DNA of 64,000 nt, taken from positions 806,001 to 870,000 of the forward strand of contig NC_008817.1 of assembly GCF_000015665.1 (NCBI RefSeq), read 5' to 3'. Positions 1 through 9,314 of the stretch are shown here, piece by piece. The notes below the pieces were generated by a model, which had not been told where the DNA came from, searched no databases, and worked only from the letters and a program-made list of their open reading frames with translations. Origin of the DNA: Prochlorococcus marinus str. MIT 9515 (lineage in GTDB: Bacteria; Cyanobacteriota; Cyanobacteriia; PCC-6307; Cyanobiaceae). Position 1 is the stretch's first letter; the number at the start of each line of letters is the position of its first letter. Both the position numbers and the translations under genes were made by a program.

Positions 1-468
1 AGAGATGAGGAGATATTAGATGTTGTTTCAGAATTTAATTGCCCTTTTGTAATTACTCATAGTAGAGGAAATAGCCAAAACATGAATAATTTGACAAATT
101 ATGATGATTTAATAAGGAATATAATAGATTCTCTTGAAAATTTGAGCAATATAGCAACAAGTAAAAATGTTCCTAAAGATAAAATAATTTGGGATCCTGG
201 TATGGGATTTTCAAAAGATACTAATCAAAACTTAGAAATTTTAAGAAATATTGATGCCTTCAAAAATTATGGGTTCCCTCTTTTGATTGGTGCTTCTAGA
301 AAAAGATTTATTGGAGATATACTTGAGGAAGATAATCCAAAGGAAAGAGACATAGGAACTCTTGCTATTAGTTGTTTTTGTTCTCAAAAAAACTTACATC
401 TTGTAAGGGTTCATAATGTAAAAATAAATTATCAAGTTTTAAAAGTCTCAGATCAAATTTTTAGGTAA
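1..468 (+). CDS. folP: Dihydropteroate synthase, C-terminal part (5' end outside window)
   Basis: This is the C-terminal part of dihydropteroate synthase, which joins p-aminobenzoate to 6-hydroxymethyl-dihydropterin diphosphate in folate synthesis. The frame is open from base 1, so the gene begins upstream; the first internal ATG at 82 is not the start. Visible family marks are ITHSRGNSQNM, matching the usual MHMRG segment, the DPGMGFSK loop, the GASRK(R)F motif, and the final RVHNV segment that corresponds to the RVHDV pterin-site end. It stops 13 bp before the convergent chlH stop. The identification is secure from the motifs; only the missing N-terminus limits it. Confidence 0.93.
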   Translation, partial: RDEEILDVVSEFNCPFVITHSRGNSQNMNNLTNYDDLIRNIIDSLENLSNIATSKNVPKDKIIWDPGMGFSKDTNQNLEILRNIDAFKNYGFPLLIGASRKRFIGDILEEDNPKERDIGTLAISCFCSQKNLHLVRVHNVKINYQVLKVSDQIFR

Positions 469-481
469 AAAATATTAAAAT

Positions 482-3400
482 TTATTCTTTAACTCCTTCA
501 ATTTTATCTTCTACCTCTTGATAAAGTTCTTTTAATTGTTCAATATTTTCATCTGATGTTTCCCAATAACCTCGCCCATTAACTTCTAATAATGTACCTA
601 CAATTCTTCTGAAACTATTAGGATTTAAATCCATAAGCCTCTTCCTCATTTCTTCATCATTGATGAATGTTTCATTAGTTTCTTCGTAAACGAAGTTATC
701 TACCTGGCCGCTTGTTGCACTCCATCCAAGTGTGTAGTTTAGTCTATTAGAAAGTTCTCTAACCCCTTCATATCCTGATTTAAGCATCCCCTCATACCAT
801 TTTGGATTTAAAAGTTTTGTTCTTGAATCAAGTCTAATAGTCTCGCCTAGTGTCCTAACTTGAGCATTAGAAGTAGTTGTATCAGCAATGTAGCTACTAG
901 GTTCTTTTCCATCCTCTCTTAATGTTTTTATTAATTTAGTTGGGTCAGAATCAAAATAGTGACTTACATCAGTTAGAGATATTTCAGAAGAGTCGAGGTT
1001 TTGAAATGTTACATCAGCCGTTTTCATGACAGACTCAAACACATCCCTTTTTTGGTTCATTTCTCCTGGATTATCAGCATTAAAAGCATATGTTTTTCTT
1101 GATAAATACATTTCTTGCAATTCATTTTCTTCTTCCCAGGTCGAATTTTCAACAGCTAAATTGACATTTGAACTATAACTGCCACTTGCATTAGAAAATA
1201 CTCTTGCTGAAGCTTCCCTTATAGATGTCCCCTCTTTTTCTGCTTGTTCTAAGGAATGTTTTCTTACAAAATTAGATTCTAATGGTTCTTCCGCTTCTGC
1301 AGCTAATTTTACAGCCTGATCAATAAGTGCCATTTGGTTAATAAACAGGTCTCTAAAGACGCCTGAACAATTCACAACAACATCTATTCTTGGTCTCCCA
1401 AGCTCCTCTAAAGAAATAAGTTCTAATTTATTTATTCTTCCAACAGAATCAGGTTTTGGTTTAACTCCAATAAACCATAAAATTTGTGCAAGAGATTCAC
1501 CATAAGTTTTGATATTATCCGTTCCCCATAAAACACAAGCGATTGTCTCCGGCCAAGTTCCTTGCTCTTCTTTTTGTCTATCAATAAGTTTATCTACAAC
1601 AGATTTAGCTGCCGCTACAGCAGCTGTGGTAGGAATTGATTGTGGATCAAGTGCATGGATATTTTTTCCACTTGGTAATACACTTGGGTTCCTAATAGGA
1701 TCTCCTCCGGGTCCAGGTAATACATAATTTCCATCTAATGCTTTGATGAGGCTATCCATTTCCTTATCAGCACAAACCTGCTCCAAGCAGAATAATAAAT
1801 AGTCAAATAATTTGTTTAATTCTTTTTGATTTACGTCATTAAATCCATTCAATCTACAGATCCTCAGCCAAGGAGTCGGAAAATTTAATCCAAAGATTTT
1901 CAAGAAGTCTAATAATTTGGAAAATAGAGATTTCTCCAAATAAACCCTTCCATCAACTATTTTTAAAGAGTTGACCATTGCAAATATTGATTCTCTGGCA
2001 GTTTTAATAATTTTTTCATTAAGTTCAACAAACTTAAGTTCTCCTTTATTATTGCCGTCATAAACTTCTTCTATTTTTAGATTTATTGATTCCGCCAATA
2101 AACCAGGAAGAGACCTTAGACCCTCTTGTTCTCTCTCTAATGAAGCTATGTTTACTAAGGTAGCAACAGCCTCCTCAGCTGTTGGAGCCTCTCCAATTGT
2201 ATGTAGTCCACAAGGTAATAATCTACTTTCTATTTCCATTAATTGTTTATATATATTTCCTACGAATAGGTCTCTTTCTTCAATAGTTATTTCGTCTACC
2301 TCTCCCATTGGAAGATCTACATCTTTATCAAGATTACATTGCTTTGAAGTTTCTACAATTGCATTTACTATTTGAATACCTCTACTGCTTTCTCTTAATT
2401 GTTGATAAGAGCCTACAAGCTCGCTTAATTCTTTAAGACCTTTATATAGACCTGCATTTTCGGCAGGAGGAGTAAGATAACTTATAGTTGATGCATATCC
2501 TCTTCTTTTGGCGATTGTTGCTTCTGATGGATTATTCGCTGCGTAATAATATAAGTTTGGAAGGGATCCTATTAAAGAGTCGGGGTAGCAAGTTTCACTC
2601 ATACCCATTTGTTTGCCAGGCATAAACTCAAGTGAACCGTGTGTTCCAAAATGAAGAACTGCATCTGCTCCCCATATTTTTTCAACATAGGTGTAATAAG
2701 CCGCAAAGCCATGATGAGGGCTGGCACTTCTTGAGTAAAGTAATCTCATTGGATCACCTTCATAGCCAAATGTTGGTTGTACTCCTATAAAAACATTTCC
2801 AAAATGTTTTCCGTAGATAAGTAAATTTTGACCATCGCTGTTTAAGTTGCCCGGAGGTTTCCCCCAGTTCTCTTCTAATCTATTTGAGTAGGGTGTAAAT
2901 TCTTCGTATTCTTTTACAGTCATTTTATGTGCAATATTTAGTTCAGGAGAACCATCCATTGCCTCTGGATTATTAATAACCTTTTCCATTAATTCTTTTG
3001 AGTTTTTAGGAAGATCATCAATTTGATATCCTTTATCTTTCATTTCTAAAAGAACTCTATAAATAGATCCAAATACATTCAAATAAGCCGCTGTACCAAC
3101 ATTTCCTTTGTCAGGAGGAAAACTAAATACAGTTATCGCTAACTTCTTTTCTTCTCTCTTTTTAACTCTTAGAGTGGACCACTTTATTGCTCTTTCTGCA
3201 ATTACATCCACTCTATCTTGGAGAGTATGAGCCTTTCCTGTAGCGTCATCACGTCCTGAAAGAATTATTGGTTCAATAGCTCCGTCTAACTCTGGAATCG
3301 CAATTTGTAGGGCAACTTGAACAGGATGCAGCCCTAAATCACTCTCCTCCCATTCTTGAGTTGTCTGAAATACTAAGGGTAATGCGACCATATAAGGTCT

Positions 3401-4489
3401 ATTTAGCTTTTTAAGAGCATCTATAGCCTTCGGATGATCTTGTCTAGCAGGACCACCAACTAGTGCAAATCCTGTTAATGATACGACCCCATCTACTATT
3501 GCACTTTTCTTATCAGTTGAATAATAAAATTCATCTACAGGTTTAGAGAAATCTAATCCACCGCAAAAAATAGGAACTACTCTAGCCCCTCGATATTCTA
3601 GTTCTTGAATAACAGCTACATAATGAGCATCATCTCCAGTGACGATGTGACTTCTTTGAAGAACTAATCCTATAGTTGGAGTATTGTTATCCTTTGGTTT
3701 TATATCATTTCTATTATCTTCCCAATTTTGATATTCACCAAGAGTTTCAAACATATTTGGCGCTAATGGATGCCATATTCCTAAATCAGGAAATGTTTCA
3801 GGATCTTGGATTTTAAACTCTTCTAATTGATCTTTTAAATTTTCAGTAACTACATATTTTTCTGAAATCATAAGTAAAAAATTTTTCAGATTCTCTTTAG
3901 TTCCCCCGAGCCAATATTGAAAACTTAAAATAAATGTTCTTGCATCTTGCGCTTTCTCAACGGGTAAATATTTCAGAATTGAAGGTAAAGTATTCAGCAA
4001 TTTCAACATAGAATCTTGGAAACTTGCACCATCAGATTCTTTCTTCTTTTTAATAAGATCTCCGATGATACTTTTAGATTGACCAAGTTGAGCCATACTA
4101 AATGAACCCAATTTATTTAATCTCATCACCTCAGGCATTGAGGGAAAGATAATAGAAGCTTTAAGTTTTTCTTTGTATGGAGAGACAGCATCGACAACTT
4201 TTTGTGCTAAGTCTTCAATGAAGATTAATGAAGCAACAAATATGTCAGCATCAGCTATGTCTATTTTAAAATCTTCGTAATTTTTTTCGTTTCTTAACTC
4301 TTCAATTAAATAACCACTAAGATCTATCCCTACAGGGCCGTTCATATCGTTTATTGATTTTGCAGCTTCGGTTAAGGAGTTTTGGTATTGTGGCTCAAGG
4401 ACAACATAAACTGCTTTAATAACAACTTTATGTTTGTTATCCTCAACAGGAGATACTCTGCGACTTGCTGAGCGGACCTGCGTAAACAT
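482..4489 (-). CDS. chlH: Magnesium chelatase subunit H (Mg-protoporphyrin IX chelatase)
   Basis: ChlH is the large porphyrin-binding subunit of magnesium chelatase. With the ATPase subunits ChlI and ChlD it inserts Mg2+ into protoporphyrin IX, the first committed step to chlorophyll. The 1335-residue length matches cyanobacterial ChlH. The N-terminal domain is followed by the long CobN/Mg-chelatase domain with the [14 protein letters not shown] block (about residues 620-635), the [18 protein letters not shown] block and the [17 protein letters not shown] block. It is transcribed away from dapB across a 102-bp intergenic region and converges on folP. CobN at 47490-51227 is a paralogue with the same domain; the full set of ChlH blocks, the length and the organism favour ChlH here. 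Confidence 0.97.
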   Translation of the reverse strand: MFTQVRSASRRVSPVEDNKHKVVIKAVYVVLEPQYQNSLTEAAKSINDMNGPVGIDLSGYLIEELRNEKNYEDFKIDIADADIFVASLIFIEDLAQKVVDAVSPYKEKLKASIIFPSMPEVMRLNKLGSFSMAQLGQSKSIIGDLIKKKKESDGASFQDSMLKLLNTLPSILKYLPVEKAQDARTFILSFQYWLGGTKENLKNFLLMISEKYVVTENLKDQLEEFKIQDPETFPDLGIWHPLAPNMFETLGEYQNWEDNRNDIKPKDNNTPTIGLVLQRSHIVTGDDAHYVAVIQELEYRGARVVPIFCGGLDFSKPVDEFYYSTDKKSAIVDGVVSLTGFALVGGPARQDHPKAIDALKKLNRPYMVALPLVFQTTQEWEESDLGLHPVQVALQIAIPELDGAIEPIILSGRDDATGKAHTLQDRVDVIAERAIKWSTLRVKKREEKKLAITVFSFPPDKGNVGTAAYLNVFGSIYRVLLEMKDKGYQIDDLPKNSKELMEKVINNPEAMDGSPELNIAHKMTVKEYEEFTPYSNRLEENWGKPPGNLNSDGQNLLIYGKHFGNVFIGVQPTFGYEGDPMRLLYSRSASPHHGFAAYYTYVEKIWGADAVLHFGTHGSLEFMPGKQMGMSETCYPDSLIGSLPNLYYYAANNPSEATIAKRRGYASTISYLTPPAENAGLYKGLKELSELVGSYQQLRESSRGIQIVNAIVETSKQCNLDKDVDLPMGEVDEITIEERDLFVGNIYKQLMEIESRLLPCGLHTIGEAPTAEEAVATLVNIASLEREQEGLRSLPGLLAESINLKIEEVYDGNNKGELKFVELNEKIIKTARESIFAMVNSLKIVDGRVYLEKSLFSKLLDFLKIFGLNFPTPWLRICRLNGFNDVNQKELNKLFDYLLFCLEQVCADKEMDSLIKALDGNYVLPGPGGDPIRNPSVLPSGKNIHALDPQSIPTTAAVAAAKSVVDKLIDRQKEEQGTWPETIACVLWGTDNIKTYGESLAQILWFIGVKPKPDSVGRINKLELISLEELGRPRIDVVVNCSGVFRDLFINQMALIDQAVKLAAEAEEPLESNFVRKHSLEQAEKEGTSIREASARVFSNASGSYSSNVNLAVENSTWEEENELQEMYLSRKTYAFNADNPGEMNQKRDVFESVMKTADVTFQNLDSSEISLTDVSHYFDSDPTKLIKTLREDGKEPSSYIADTTTSNAQVRTLGETIRLDSRTKLLNPKWYEGMLKSGYEGVRELSNRLNYTLGWSATSGQVDNFVYEETNETFINDEEMRKRLMDLNPNSFRRIVGTLLEVNGRGYWETSDENIEQLKELYQEVEDKIEGVKE

Positions 4490-4546
4490 TGATTTTCTTT
4501 AAGTATTTTTACCAGCCTACGGGTGAATTGACGTTATTGTGTGCTT

Positions 4547-4552
4547 TATAAA
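4547..4552 (+). promoter_or_regulatory. Possible -10 element upstream of dapB
   Basis: TATAAA lies 40 bases before the dapB ATG in the 102-bp region between the divergent chlH and dapB genes. A TTGACG stands at 4528-4533, but the 13-base spacing is too short for a standard -35/-10 pair, so only the -10 box is suggested. Confidence 0.3.
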
Positions 4553-4591
4553 TAGCGTGTAACAACCTTTAAAAATTTTATTTTATTAAAA

Positions 4592-5440
4592 ATGACCGAA
4601 ATTTCAAAAAAAACCATTCCTGTACTTGTTTCTGGAGCATTAGGAAAAATGGGGAGGGAAGTTGTAAATTCCGTTTTAAATGCCTCAGATTGTGAACTTG
4701 TTGCAGCAATTGATATAAATAAAAAAAATAATGGAGAAAATATCTCGCAATTATTAAATTTAAAAAGCAGCGAAATTTTTGTTTCAAATGATCTAGAGGG
4801 AACTTTATGTTCAATCAGTCAAAACTATAGAAATCAAGAAATAAATCCTGTTTTAGTAGACTTTACACATCCAGATTCTGTCTTTGAAAATACTAGATCT
4901 GCAATAGCCTACGGAATATCACCAATTATTGGAACTACTGGTCTTTCTCCTTCTCAAATAAATGATTTATCTATTTTTGCGCAAAAAGCCGAAGTTGGTT
5001 GTGCAATTATTCCTAATTTTTCAGTAGGTATGGTACTTCTTCAACAAGCTGCTTCTGTTGCGGCAAAGTTTTACGATAATATTGAATTAATAGAAATGCA
5101 TCATAATCAGAAGGCAGATTCTCCAAGTGGAACCTGTATTAAGACCGCTGAAATGATTGAGGAATATCCAAAGCAATACAATGAAGGATTAGTTAAAGAA
5201 ACTGAATCTTTAAAAGGTGTTAGAGGTGGAGTAAGAGATTCTGGTCTAAATATTCACTCAATAAGATTGCCAGGGCTATTAGCTCATCAAGTTGTAATGA
5301 TGGGGTCCCCTGGCGAGACATATACGATAAGACACGACACCATTGATAGAAAAGCTTATATGCCAGGTGTATTACAAGCAATAAGAAAAATTGGTAAATT
5401 TAACTCTCTAATTTATGGACTTGAAAAATTAATTTTTTAA
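4592..5440 (+). CDS. dapB: 4-hydroxy-tetrahydrodipicolinate reductase
   Basis: DapB reduces 4-hydroxy-tetrahydrodipicolinate with NAD(P)H in the lysine/diaminopimelate pathway that feeds protein and peptidoglycan synthesis. The N-terminal nucleotide-binding fold has [12 protein letters not shown] (about residues 13-24). The catalytic segment is [17 protein letters not shown] (about residues 167-183), with the conserved histidines and the lysine of the family. Length (282) is slightly above the usual 250-275. The ATG at 4592 is chosen because the Rossmann motif starts soon after it. The next gene begins at the base after the stop, which suggests co-transcription. DapF of the same pathway is at 58545-59405. 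Confidence 0.96.
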   Translation: MTEISKKTIPVLVSGALGKMGREVVNSVLNASDCELVAAIDINKKNNGENISQLLNLKSSEIFVSNDLEGTLCSISQNYRNQEINPVLVDFTHPDSVFENTRSAIAYGISPIIGTTGLSPSQINDLSIFAQKAEVGCAIIPNFSVGMVLLQQAASVAAKFYDNIELIEMHHNQKADSPSGTCIKTAEMIEEYPKQYNEGLVKETESLKGVRGGVRDSGLNIHSIRLPGLLAHQVVMMGSPGETYTIRHDTIDRKAYMPGVLQAIRKIGKFNSLIYGLEKLIF

Positions 5441-6085
5441 ATGCTTATTCCAATAAAACAAACTCAAATATCTAAACTCATTCCTTCTGTTGGAACAGGG
5501 GGGCAATTTAAATATGCTCTTGGAGATCCCAGAAAGATTCTTCAGAGGTTGATTATTTCGTCTATCGGAGGTGTTTTAAATCTTTTACTTTTTATTAATC
5601 AATCATCTACTCAGACAGAAAATCTTTGGTTGATATTATGTGTAATTTTTATTCTATATATAATTTGGGGACCAATACTTGAATCCAGTAGAAAAAATAT
5701 TAGTTATAAAAAATCAAAGTTCTTCTCAATCTTTGATGGTTATATTTCTGATATTTACAAAACTGAAAAAATAGAAAGTTCACGTGAACAATCAAATAGA
5801 CAAGGTCGTTTAGAGTTGATTGAGAAAAAAAGAACCTGGCTTGTGATTGAATTAGAAGATGAAGATGGGTATTTAGATAAGTTAAGTTTTCCTATGGAAA
5901 ATAAACATAGTCAAATTAGAATTGGCTCCAATATTAGATGCTTGGTTTCTTCTAATTACCGTAATTTTGATAGAGGTCTCTCTTTGACCGATGCATGGAT
6001 ACCTAATTCAAACATTTGGGTAGGTGAGTATCCATATTTGCTTAGACCAGCGTTTGAAGAAATTTGCTATATTTATTTGAAATGA
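5441..6085 (+). CDS. Conserved cyanobacterial membrane protein, function unknown
   Basis: This 214-residue protein has two clear hydrophobic spans, at about residues 33-50 and 60-78. A charged soluble C-terminal half follows, rich in beta-prone segments. The N-terminal segment GTGGQFKYALGDPRK looks like a conserved cyanobacterial feature, but I cannot attach a function. The ATG directly abuts the dapB stop codon, so it is probably translated from the dapB message. The UbiH-like monooxygenase follows after 25 bp. Homologues are sometimes labelled as transporter subunits, but nothing seen here supports transport. Confidence 0.8.
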   Translation: MLIPIKQTQISKLIPSVGTGGQFKYALGDPRKILQRLIISSIGGVLNLLLFINQSSTQTENLWLILCVIFILYIIWGPILESSRKNISYKKSKFFSIFDGYISDIYKTEKIESSREQSNRQGRLELIEKKRTWLVIELEDEDGYLDKLSFPMENKHSQIRIGSNIRCLVSSNYRNFDRGLSLTDAWIPNSNIWVGEYPYLLRPAFEEICYIYLK

Positions 6086-6090
6086 GGAGA
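6085..6090 (+). promoter_or_regulatory. Shine-Dalgarno-like AGGAGA before the UbiH-type gene
   Basis: AGGAGA overlaps the stop of the preceding gene. It lies 14 bases before a TTG at 6105 and 20 bases before an ATG at 6111. The spacing is long for either, so it does not settle the start. Clear purine-rich sites are uncommon in this window. Confidence 0.3.
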
Positions 6091-6110
6091 CAGTTACATA
6101 TTTCTTGCAA

Positions 6111-7265
6111 ATGAATAATTATTTAAATTTTAAAATTGTAGGTTCAGGCCCTACAGGTTTGCTTTTGGCAATAAGTTTATCAAAATTAAATTTTAATATA
6201 TACCTTACAGATACTCTAACTAGAGAGAAACTCATAAACAAAGATAAAACATATGCTATTACTCATTCCACAAGAAAAATACTTTCAAAATTTAATCTTT
6301 GGGATAAATTAAGTTCTTATCTTTATAAATTTGATTCTCTTTCAATCTCAGACAGTGTTATCTCAAAGTTCACTATATTGACTACTCCTGATTTAGATAA
6401 AGATATAAGTTCTTTAGATACTATTGGATGGGTAATTAAACATTCCGAGCTTATGAATGTTTTTTTCGATGAGATTGATAAAGTAGACAATATATCTTTT
6501 AAATCTTCCTTAGATTTATCTTATGAAAAGATTAATTTTGATTATAAATTTATTTCAACTGGAGCAAATTCAAATTATAAAAAAAATCATAACTTTTTAT
6601 CTTTTAAAAAATCATATAATCAGTCTTGCTTAACGTTTGAGGTTTTAGTTAGAGGTAATGTTCAAAAACGTGCATATGAAATTTTTAGGAAGGAAGGCCC
6701 CTTAGCATTGTTACCTTTGGATTATAATAGATACCAAATAATATGGACATCTAGCACTTCTAAATCAGTTGATAGATTAAACTCTAATAAAAGCTTTTTG
6801 TTAGATAATCTATCTACAATATTACCTGAATGTTTTAAGCTAGATCAAATTAATAGCGAAATTAATCTCTTCCCTGTTTCACTATCTTTATCCCTTCCAA
6901 TTTTTAATTTCAATAAAGAAGTACTTGTAGGAGATTCATTTCATACCTTTCACCCTGTAGGTGGTCAAGGACTAAATACTTGCTGGAGGGATGTTAATGT
7001 GATTTATGACATGTTTAATAAACATTTATCTACAACTAATAATGCTTTAAATATATTTAAATATAAATATTATTTTAAAAGATCTTTAGATATATTTTCA
7101 ATTATTATTATTACAGATACTTTAATTAAACTTTTTGCTAACAATAATATTATATTATTACCTTTTAGAAAAATCTCATTTTTACTTTTAAATAAGTCTC
7201 ATTTAATAAGAAAGTTTGTCTTAAATAAGATGACTAAGTCTTTAATCTTTTCATCTATTAAATAA
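6111..7265 (+). CDS. FAD-dependent monooxygenase, UbiH/COQ6 family
   Basis: This is a flavoprotein hydroxylase of the UbiH/VisC/COQ6 group. The N-terminal dinucleotide-binding motif is GSGPTGLLLA. The second FAD motif is VGDSFHTFHPVGGQGLN, the family's GD...HP.GGQG signature, about 100 residues from the C-terminus. Such enzymes hydroxylate aromatic quinone precursors; in a cyanobacterium a role in quinone metabolism is plausible but not shown. The ATG at 6111 is preferred; a TTG two codons upstream (6105) would also work. The C-terminus is basic and hydrophobic. It lies downstream of dapB on the same strand and may share its transcript. Confidence 0.85.
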   Translation: MNNYLNFKIVGSGPTGLLLAISLSKLNFNIYLTDTLTREKLINKDKTYAITHSTRKILSKFNLWDKLSSYLYKFDSLSISDSVISKFTILTTPDLDKDISSLDTIGWVIKHSELMNVFFDEIDKVDNISFKSSLDLSYEKINFDYKFISTGANSNYKKNHNFLSFKKSYNQSCLTFEVLVRGNVQKRAYEIFRKEGPLALLPLDYNRYQIIWTSSTSKSVDRLNSNKSFLLDNLSTILPECFKLDQINSEINLFPVSLSLSLPIFNFNKEVLVGDSFHTFHPVGGQGLNTCWRDVNVIYDMFNKHLSTTNNALNIFKYKYYFKRSLDIFSIIIITDTLIKLFANNNIILLPFRKISFLLLNKSHLIRKFVLNKMTKSLIFSSIK

Positions 7266-7270
7266 TATTT

Positions 7271-7465
7271 ATGATTAATAATTCAAATAGTAAAATAATA
7301 TCTTTTCTTATGGATGAAATTGGTTTAGAAGAGCCTTCAATTGAGCTAGGAATAAAGTTGTCAATAAAGAATAATATCCCACTACCAATTCTCCTTTGGA
7401 GTTATGGAATGTTGACAATTGAAGAGCTGGATGATTTATATACATTTTTGTTTAAAAGAATATAA
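7271..7465 (+). CDS. DUF2949 family small protein
   Basis: This 64-residue protein has the cyanobacterial DUF2949 pattern. An N-terminal helix FLMDEIGLEEPSIELGIKL is followed by a proline stretch (NNIPLPILLWSYG) and a C-terminal LTIEELDDLYTFLF helix. The family is confined largely to cyanobacteria and has no assigned function. It starts 5 bp after the monooxygenase stop and probably belongs to the same transcript. It has no membrane span or signal peptide and is presumably cytoplasmic. Confidence 0.8.
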   Translation: MINNSNSKIISFLMDEIGLEEPSIELGIKLSIKNNIPLPILLWSYGMLTIEELDDLYTFLFKRI

Positions 7466-7474
7466 TAGATATTC

Positions 7475-7483
7475 TGTTATAAT
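7475..7483 (+). promoter_or_regulatory. Extended -10 promoter TGTTATAAT
   Basis: TG-T-TATAAT is a consensus extended -10 element, expected to start transcription near 7490. It sits between the DUF2949 gene and the DUF3038 gene. It puts a non-ATG start near 7506-7509 about 20 bases into the message, whereas the TTG at 7566 would leave a 76-base leader. No good -35 box is visible. Confidence 0.5.
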
Positions 7484-7565
7484 TTTTATATAGCTTTCAA
7501 AGTTAATCATTACTACTTTATTTAAAGGAAAAAAGATATCAAGAGAATCTATTCAAAGACTTGAT

Positions 7566-8033
7566 TTGCTTTTATTAGCATTAGAAACTATTGATCTAAA
7601 TGGTGCTGAGTCTCTATATTCTTTATCGGGTAAACTTAAATTAAATGAGGTTTTACCTAATAAAGTTACTATTTGGAAATTAAGGAATAATAATCCAATG
7701 AGAAATTCATTTAATAATAATAATATTAAATTTGAGGAATTTGAAGCATTGATTAAACTAACAGCTGAAATGGGAAAGTTTTTATATCCTTATATAAGGC
7801 AAATACTTCAATCCAGAGATGATTTCAATAGGAACCCCAAAGAATGGAATGAATTTAAGAGTAGATATATTGAATTAATTAGTGAGAGATTTAATACTAA
7901 TAGTATGAGAGTTAAACGCCTGCTTGATCCAAATTATAATGACGAAGTTTTCATAAAAATCATACTTACATTAGCGTTTTGCATTTCAGATGATGGTTTT
8001 TTAAAATTGAAAACAACTCTCCTTAATTATTGA
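7566..8033 (+). CDS. DUF3038 family protein (start probably upstream)
   Basis: This cyanobacterial protein of unknown function has the DUF3038 look (LDLLLLALETIDLNG, then PNKVTIWKLRNNNP). The listed start is a TTG, but the frame stays open upstream to 7494. The upstream codons read IITTLFKGKKISRESIQRLD, a continuation that fits the family, whereas starting at 7566 cuts through the first helix. No ATG or GTG exists upstream, so initiation at ATT 7509 or ATC 7506 is possible. The stop is one base before the DUF4335 gene; the two families occur together in cyanobacteria, which suggests a joint, still unknown role. Confidence 0.75.
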   Translation: MLLLALETIDLNGAESLYSLSGKLKLNEVLPNKVTIWKLRNNNPMRNSFNNNNIKFEEFEALIKLTAEMGKFLYPYIRQILQSRDDFNRNPKEWNEFKSRYIELISERFNTNSMRVKRLLDPNYNDEVFIKIILTLAFCISDDGFLKLKTTLLNY

Positions 8034-8034
8034 T

Positions 8035-8664
8035 ATGTTGCAAAATAAAATTTCATTTAATCAATCATCAGTCAGTCTTGAAATTATTGGATTACCTGAT
8101 TATTCGAATAACGAAAATATAGATAATATATCAATTATTTCTCAATGGAAACTTATGATTATTGACAAACCAGTTATTGAGGGAAACATAGATCATCTAA
8201 GTTCGGTAATGAAGGCATTCTATTCTTATTCTATTTCTTTTTTACATGATGAAATCGCATTATATGAGTCAAGTTTTATAGATATTAAACCTCAAAATTA
8301 CTATACACATATTCTCCATTTAAAAAGTTCAAAACCTGAGGTTAAGCCATTAAATATTAAAATTGGCAATTCAACATTAGCAGACATAATCTCTTGCTTT
8401 GATCAATTAACCTCTTCAAGTCAAGTGAAAAAAATATCTTCTAGTGAATTTAAAAGGTTAAAGAAAAAAAAGAAAAAAAATTTATTGGATAAAAAAAATA
8501 TTTCAAATTTATTATTGCCACCATTAGTTTCCTTATTCTCCATTTTTCTTGTATCTACTGCTTTCATCTATTTTTATGATGGAAATGATAGTGATAGTAA
8601 TCGCTCATTATTAAAGAATAAAAACAAACTTATTAGCATTGAATCCATAAACAAGTTACTATAA
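8035..8664 (+). CDS. DUF4335 family membrane-anchored protein
   Basis: This 209-residue protein starts one base after the DUF3038 stop. The N-terminal 130 residues form a soluble region (VSLEIIGLPDY; then a segment QWKLMIIDKPVIEGNIDHLSSV). A lysine-rich linker at about 141-158 leads to one membrane span near residues 162-184, and a short charged tail follows. It matches the DUF4335 architecture usually encoded next to DUF3038. I infer a single-pass protein with its bulk in the cytoplasm, from the positive-inside rule. Function is unknown. Confidence 0.75.
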   Translation: MLQNKISFNQSSVSLEIIGLPDYSNNENIDNISIISQWKLMIIDKPVIEGNIDHLSSVMKAFYSYSISFLHDEIALYESSFIDIKPQNYYTHILHLKSSKPEVKPLNIKIGNSTLADIISCFDQLTSSSQVKKISSSEFKRLKKKKKKNLLDKKNISNLLLPPLVSLFSIFLVSTAFIYFYDGNDSDSNRSLLKNKNKLISIESINKLL

Positions 8665-8668
8665 AAAA

Positions 8669-8695
8669 AATAATTCTCATCTAAGAAGAATTATT
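8669..8695. terminator. Perfect 9-bp inverted repeat after the DUF4335 gene
   Basis: AATAATTCT at 8669-8677 pairs exactly with AGAATTATT at 8687-8695 around a 9-base loop. An eight-base A run lies on its left side, which would be a U tract only for minus-strand transcription. It may mark the 3' end of the DUF3038-DUF4335 message or simply be an AT-rich hairpin. Confidence 0.35.
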
Positions 8696-8719
8696 AAATA
8701 AATTGCGTAATTTTTATAA

Positions 8720-9088
8720 ATGGTTGATTTGAAAATACCCAATTTGAATAAGAAATCTAATAAATTTTTTTTAAAAAAGAAGTTAACTTTAAGAAGAAAA
8801 TCCAAGAGAAAGCTAATAAATGAAAGCATTATTATGTTGTCTCTTAGTATATTTATTTTTTATCTTAATTATATAATTCCAAATCAAATATCCATCTTAA
8901 ATAATCTGTCTAATAATTTCAATAAATTATTTGCTAATTTTTTGTTGTCATTGTCATATTTTTACGAAATATGTATAGGTTTGTTTATTATTATCTCTTT
9001 AATATTTGCTTTGATTCTGATGTTGGGCTCCCTCTCAAGATTTATTAAAATTATGAAAAGAAAAAAAAGAAGAATTAATTTAAATTAA
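8720..9088 (+). CDS. Small membrane protein, function unknown
   Basis: This is a 122-residue, very basic protein. About 35 N-terminal residues are rich in lysine and arginine (KKKLTLRRKSKRK). Two hydrophobic spans follow at roughly 38-56 and 80-105, and the tail is basic again (MKRKKRRINLN). Both ends are expected on the cytoplasmic side. I recognise no family. It lies downstream of the DUF3038/DUF4335 pair on the same strand after a 55-bp gap containing an inverted repeat. It faces the small minus-strand gene at 9093-9254. Confidence 0.65.
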   Translation: MVDLKIPNLNKKSNKFFLKKKLTLRRKSKRKLINESIIMLSLSIFIFYLNYIIPNQISILNNLSNNFNKLFANFLLSLSYFYEICIGLFIIISLIFALILMLGSLSRFIKIMKRKKRRINLN

Positions 9089-9092
9089 AAAT

Positions 9093-9254
9093 TTAAATAG
9101 GATTCATTAATCCTCCACTTCCTGAATCAGAATCGTCATCGTCATTTTCAGTCTCAAAATCAATTAGTGCGTAAGCTCCAACCGCAATTGATGAAAGTAA
9201 TAATGTAAATGGTAACATCGAACTTTGCAATCCGACATCGATGTATTCGCCCAT
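9093..9254 (-). CDS. Small single-span membrane protein with acidic tail (53 aa)
   Basis: A complete 53-codon frame runs from the ATG at 9254 to the TAA at 9093. The N-terminus MGEYIDVGLQ is followed by a hydrophobic span (MLPFTLLLSSIAVGAYALI, about residues 13-31). After it comes an acidic, glycine-rich tail (ETENDDDDSDSGSGG). The organised layout, and its fit between the stop of the 8720 gene and mfd, support a real gene. It resembles the many short thylakoid or plasma-membrane proteins of cyanobacteria, but I cannot name it. Confidence 0.65.
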   Translation of the reverse strand: MGEYIDVGLQSSMLPFTLLLSSIAVGAYALIDFETENDDDDSDSGSGGLMNPI

Positions 9255-9314
9255 ACAATAAGTAAATTTTTACAAACCTAACGGAATTTAGACTCTTTCG
9301 TGATTATTAAATAT

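Noticed and set aside
4578-4814. A 78-residue minus-strand frame overlapping the dapB start
   Set aside because: It lies over a strongly supported dapB N-terminus, has a low-complexity composition and no motif.
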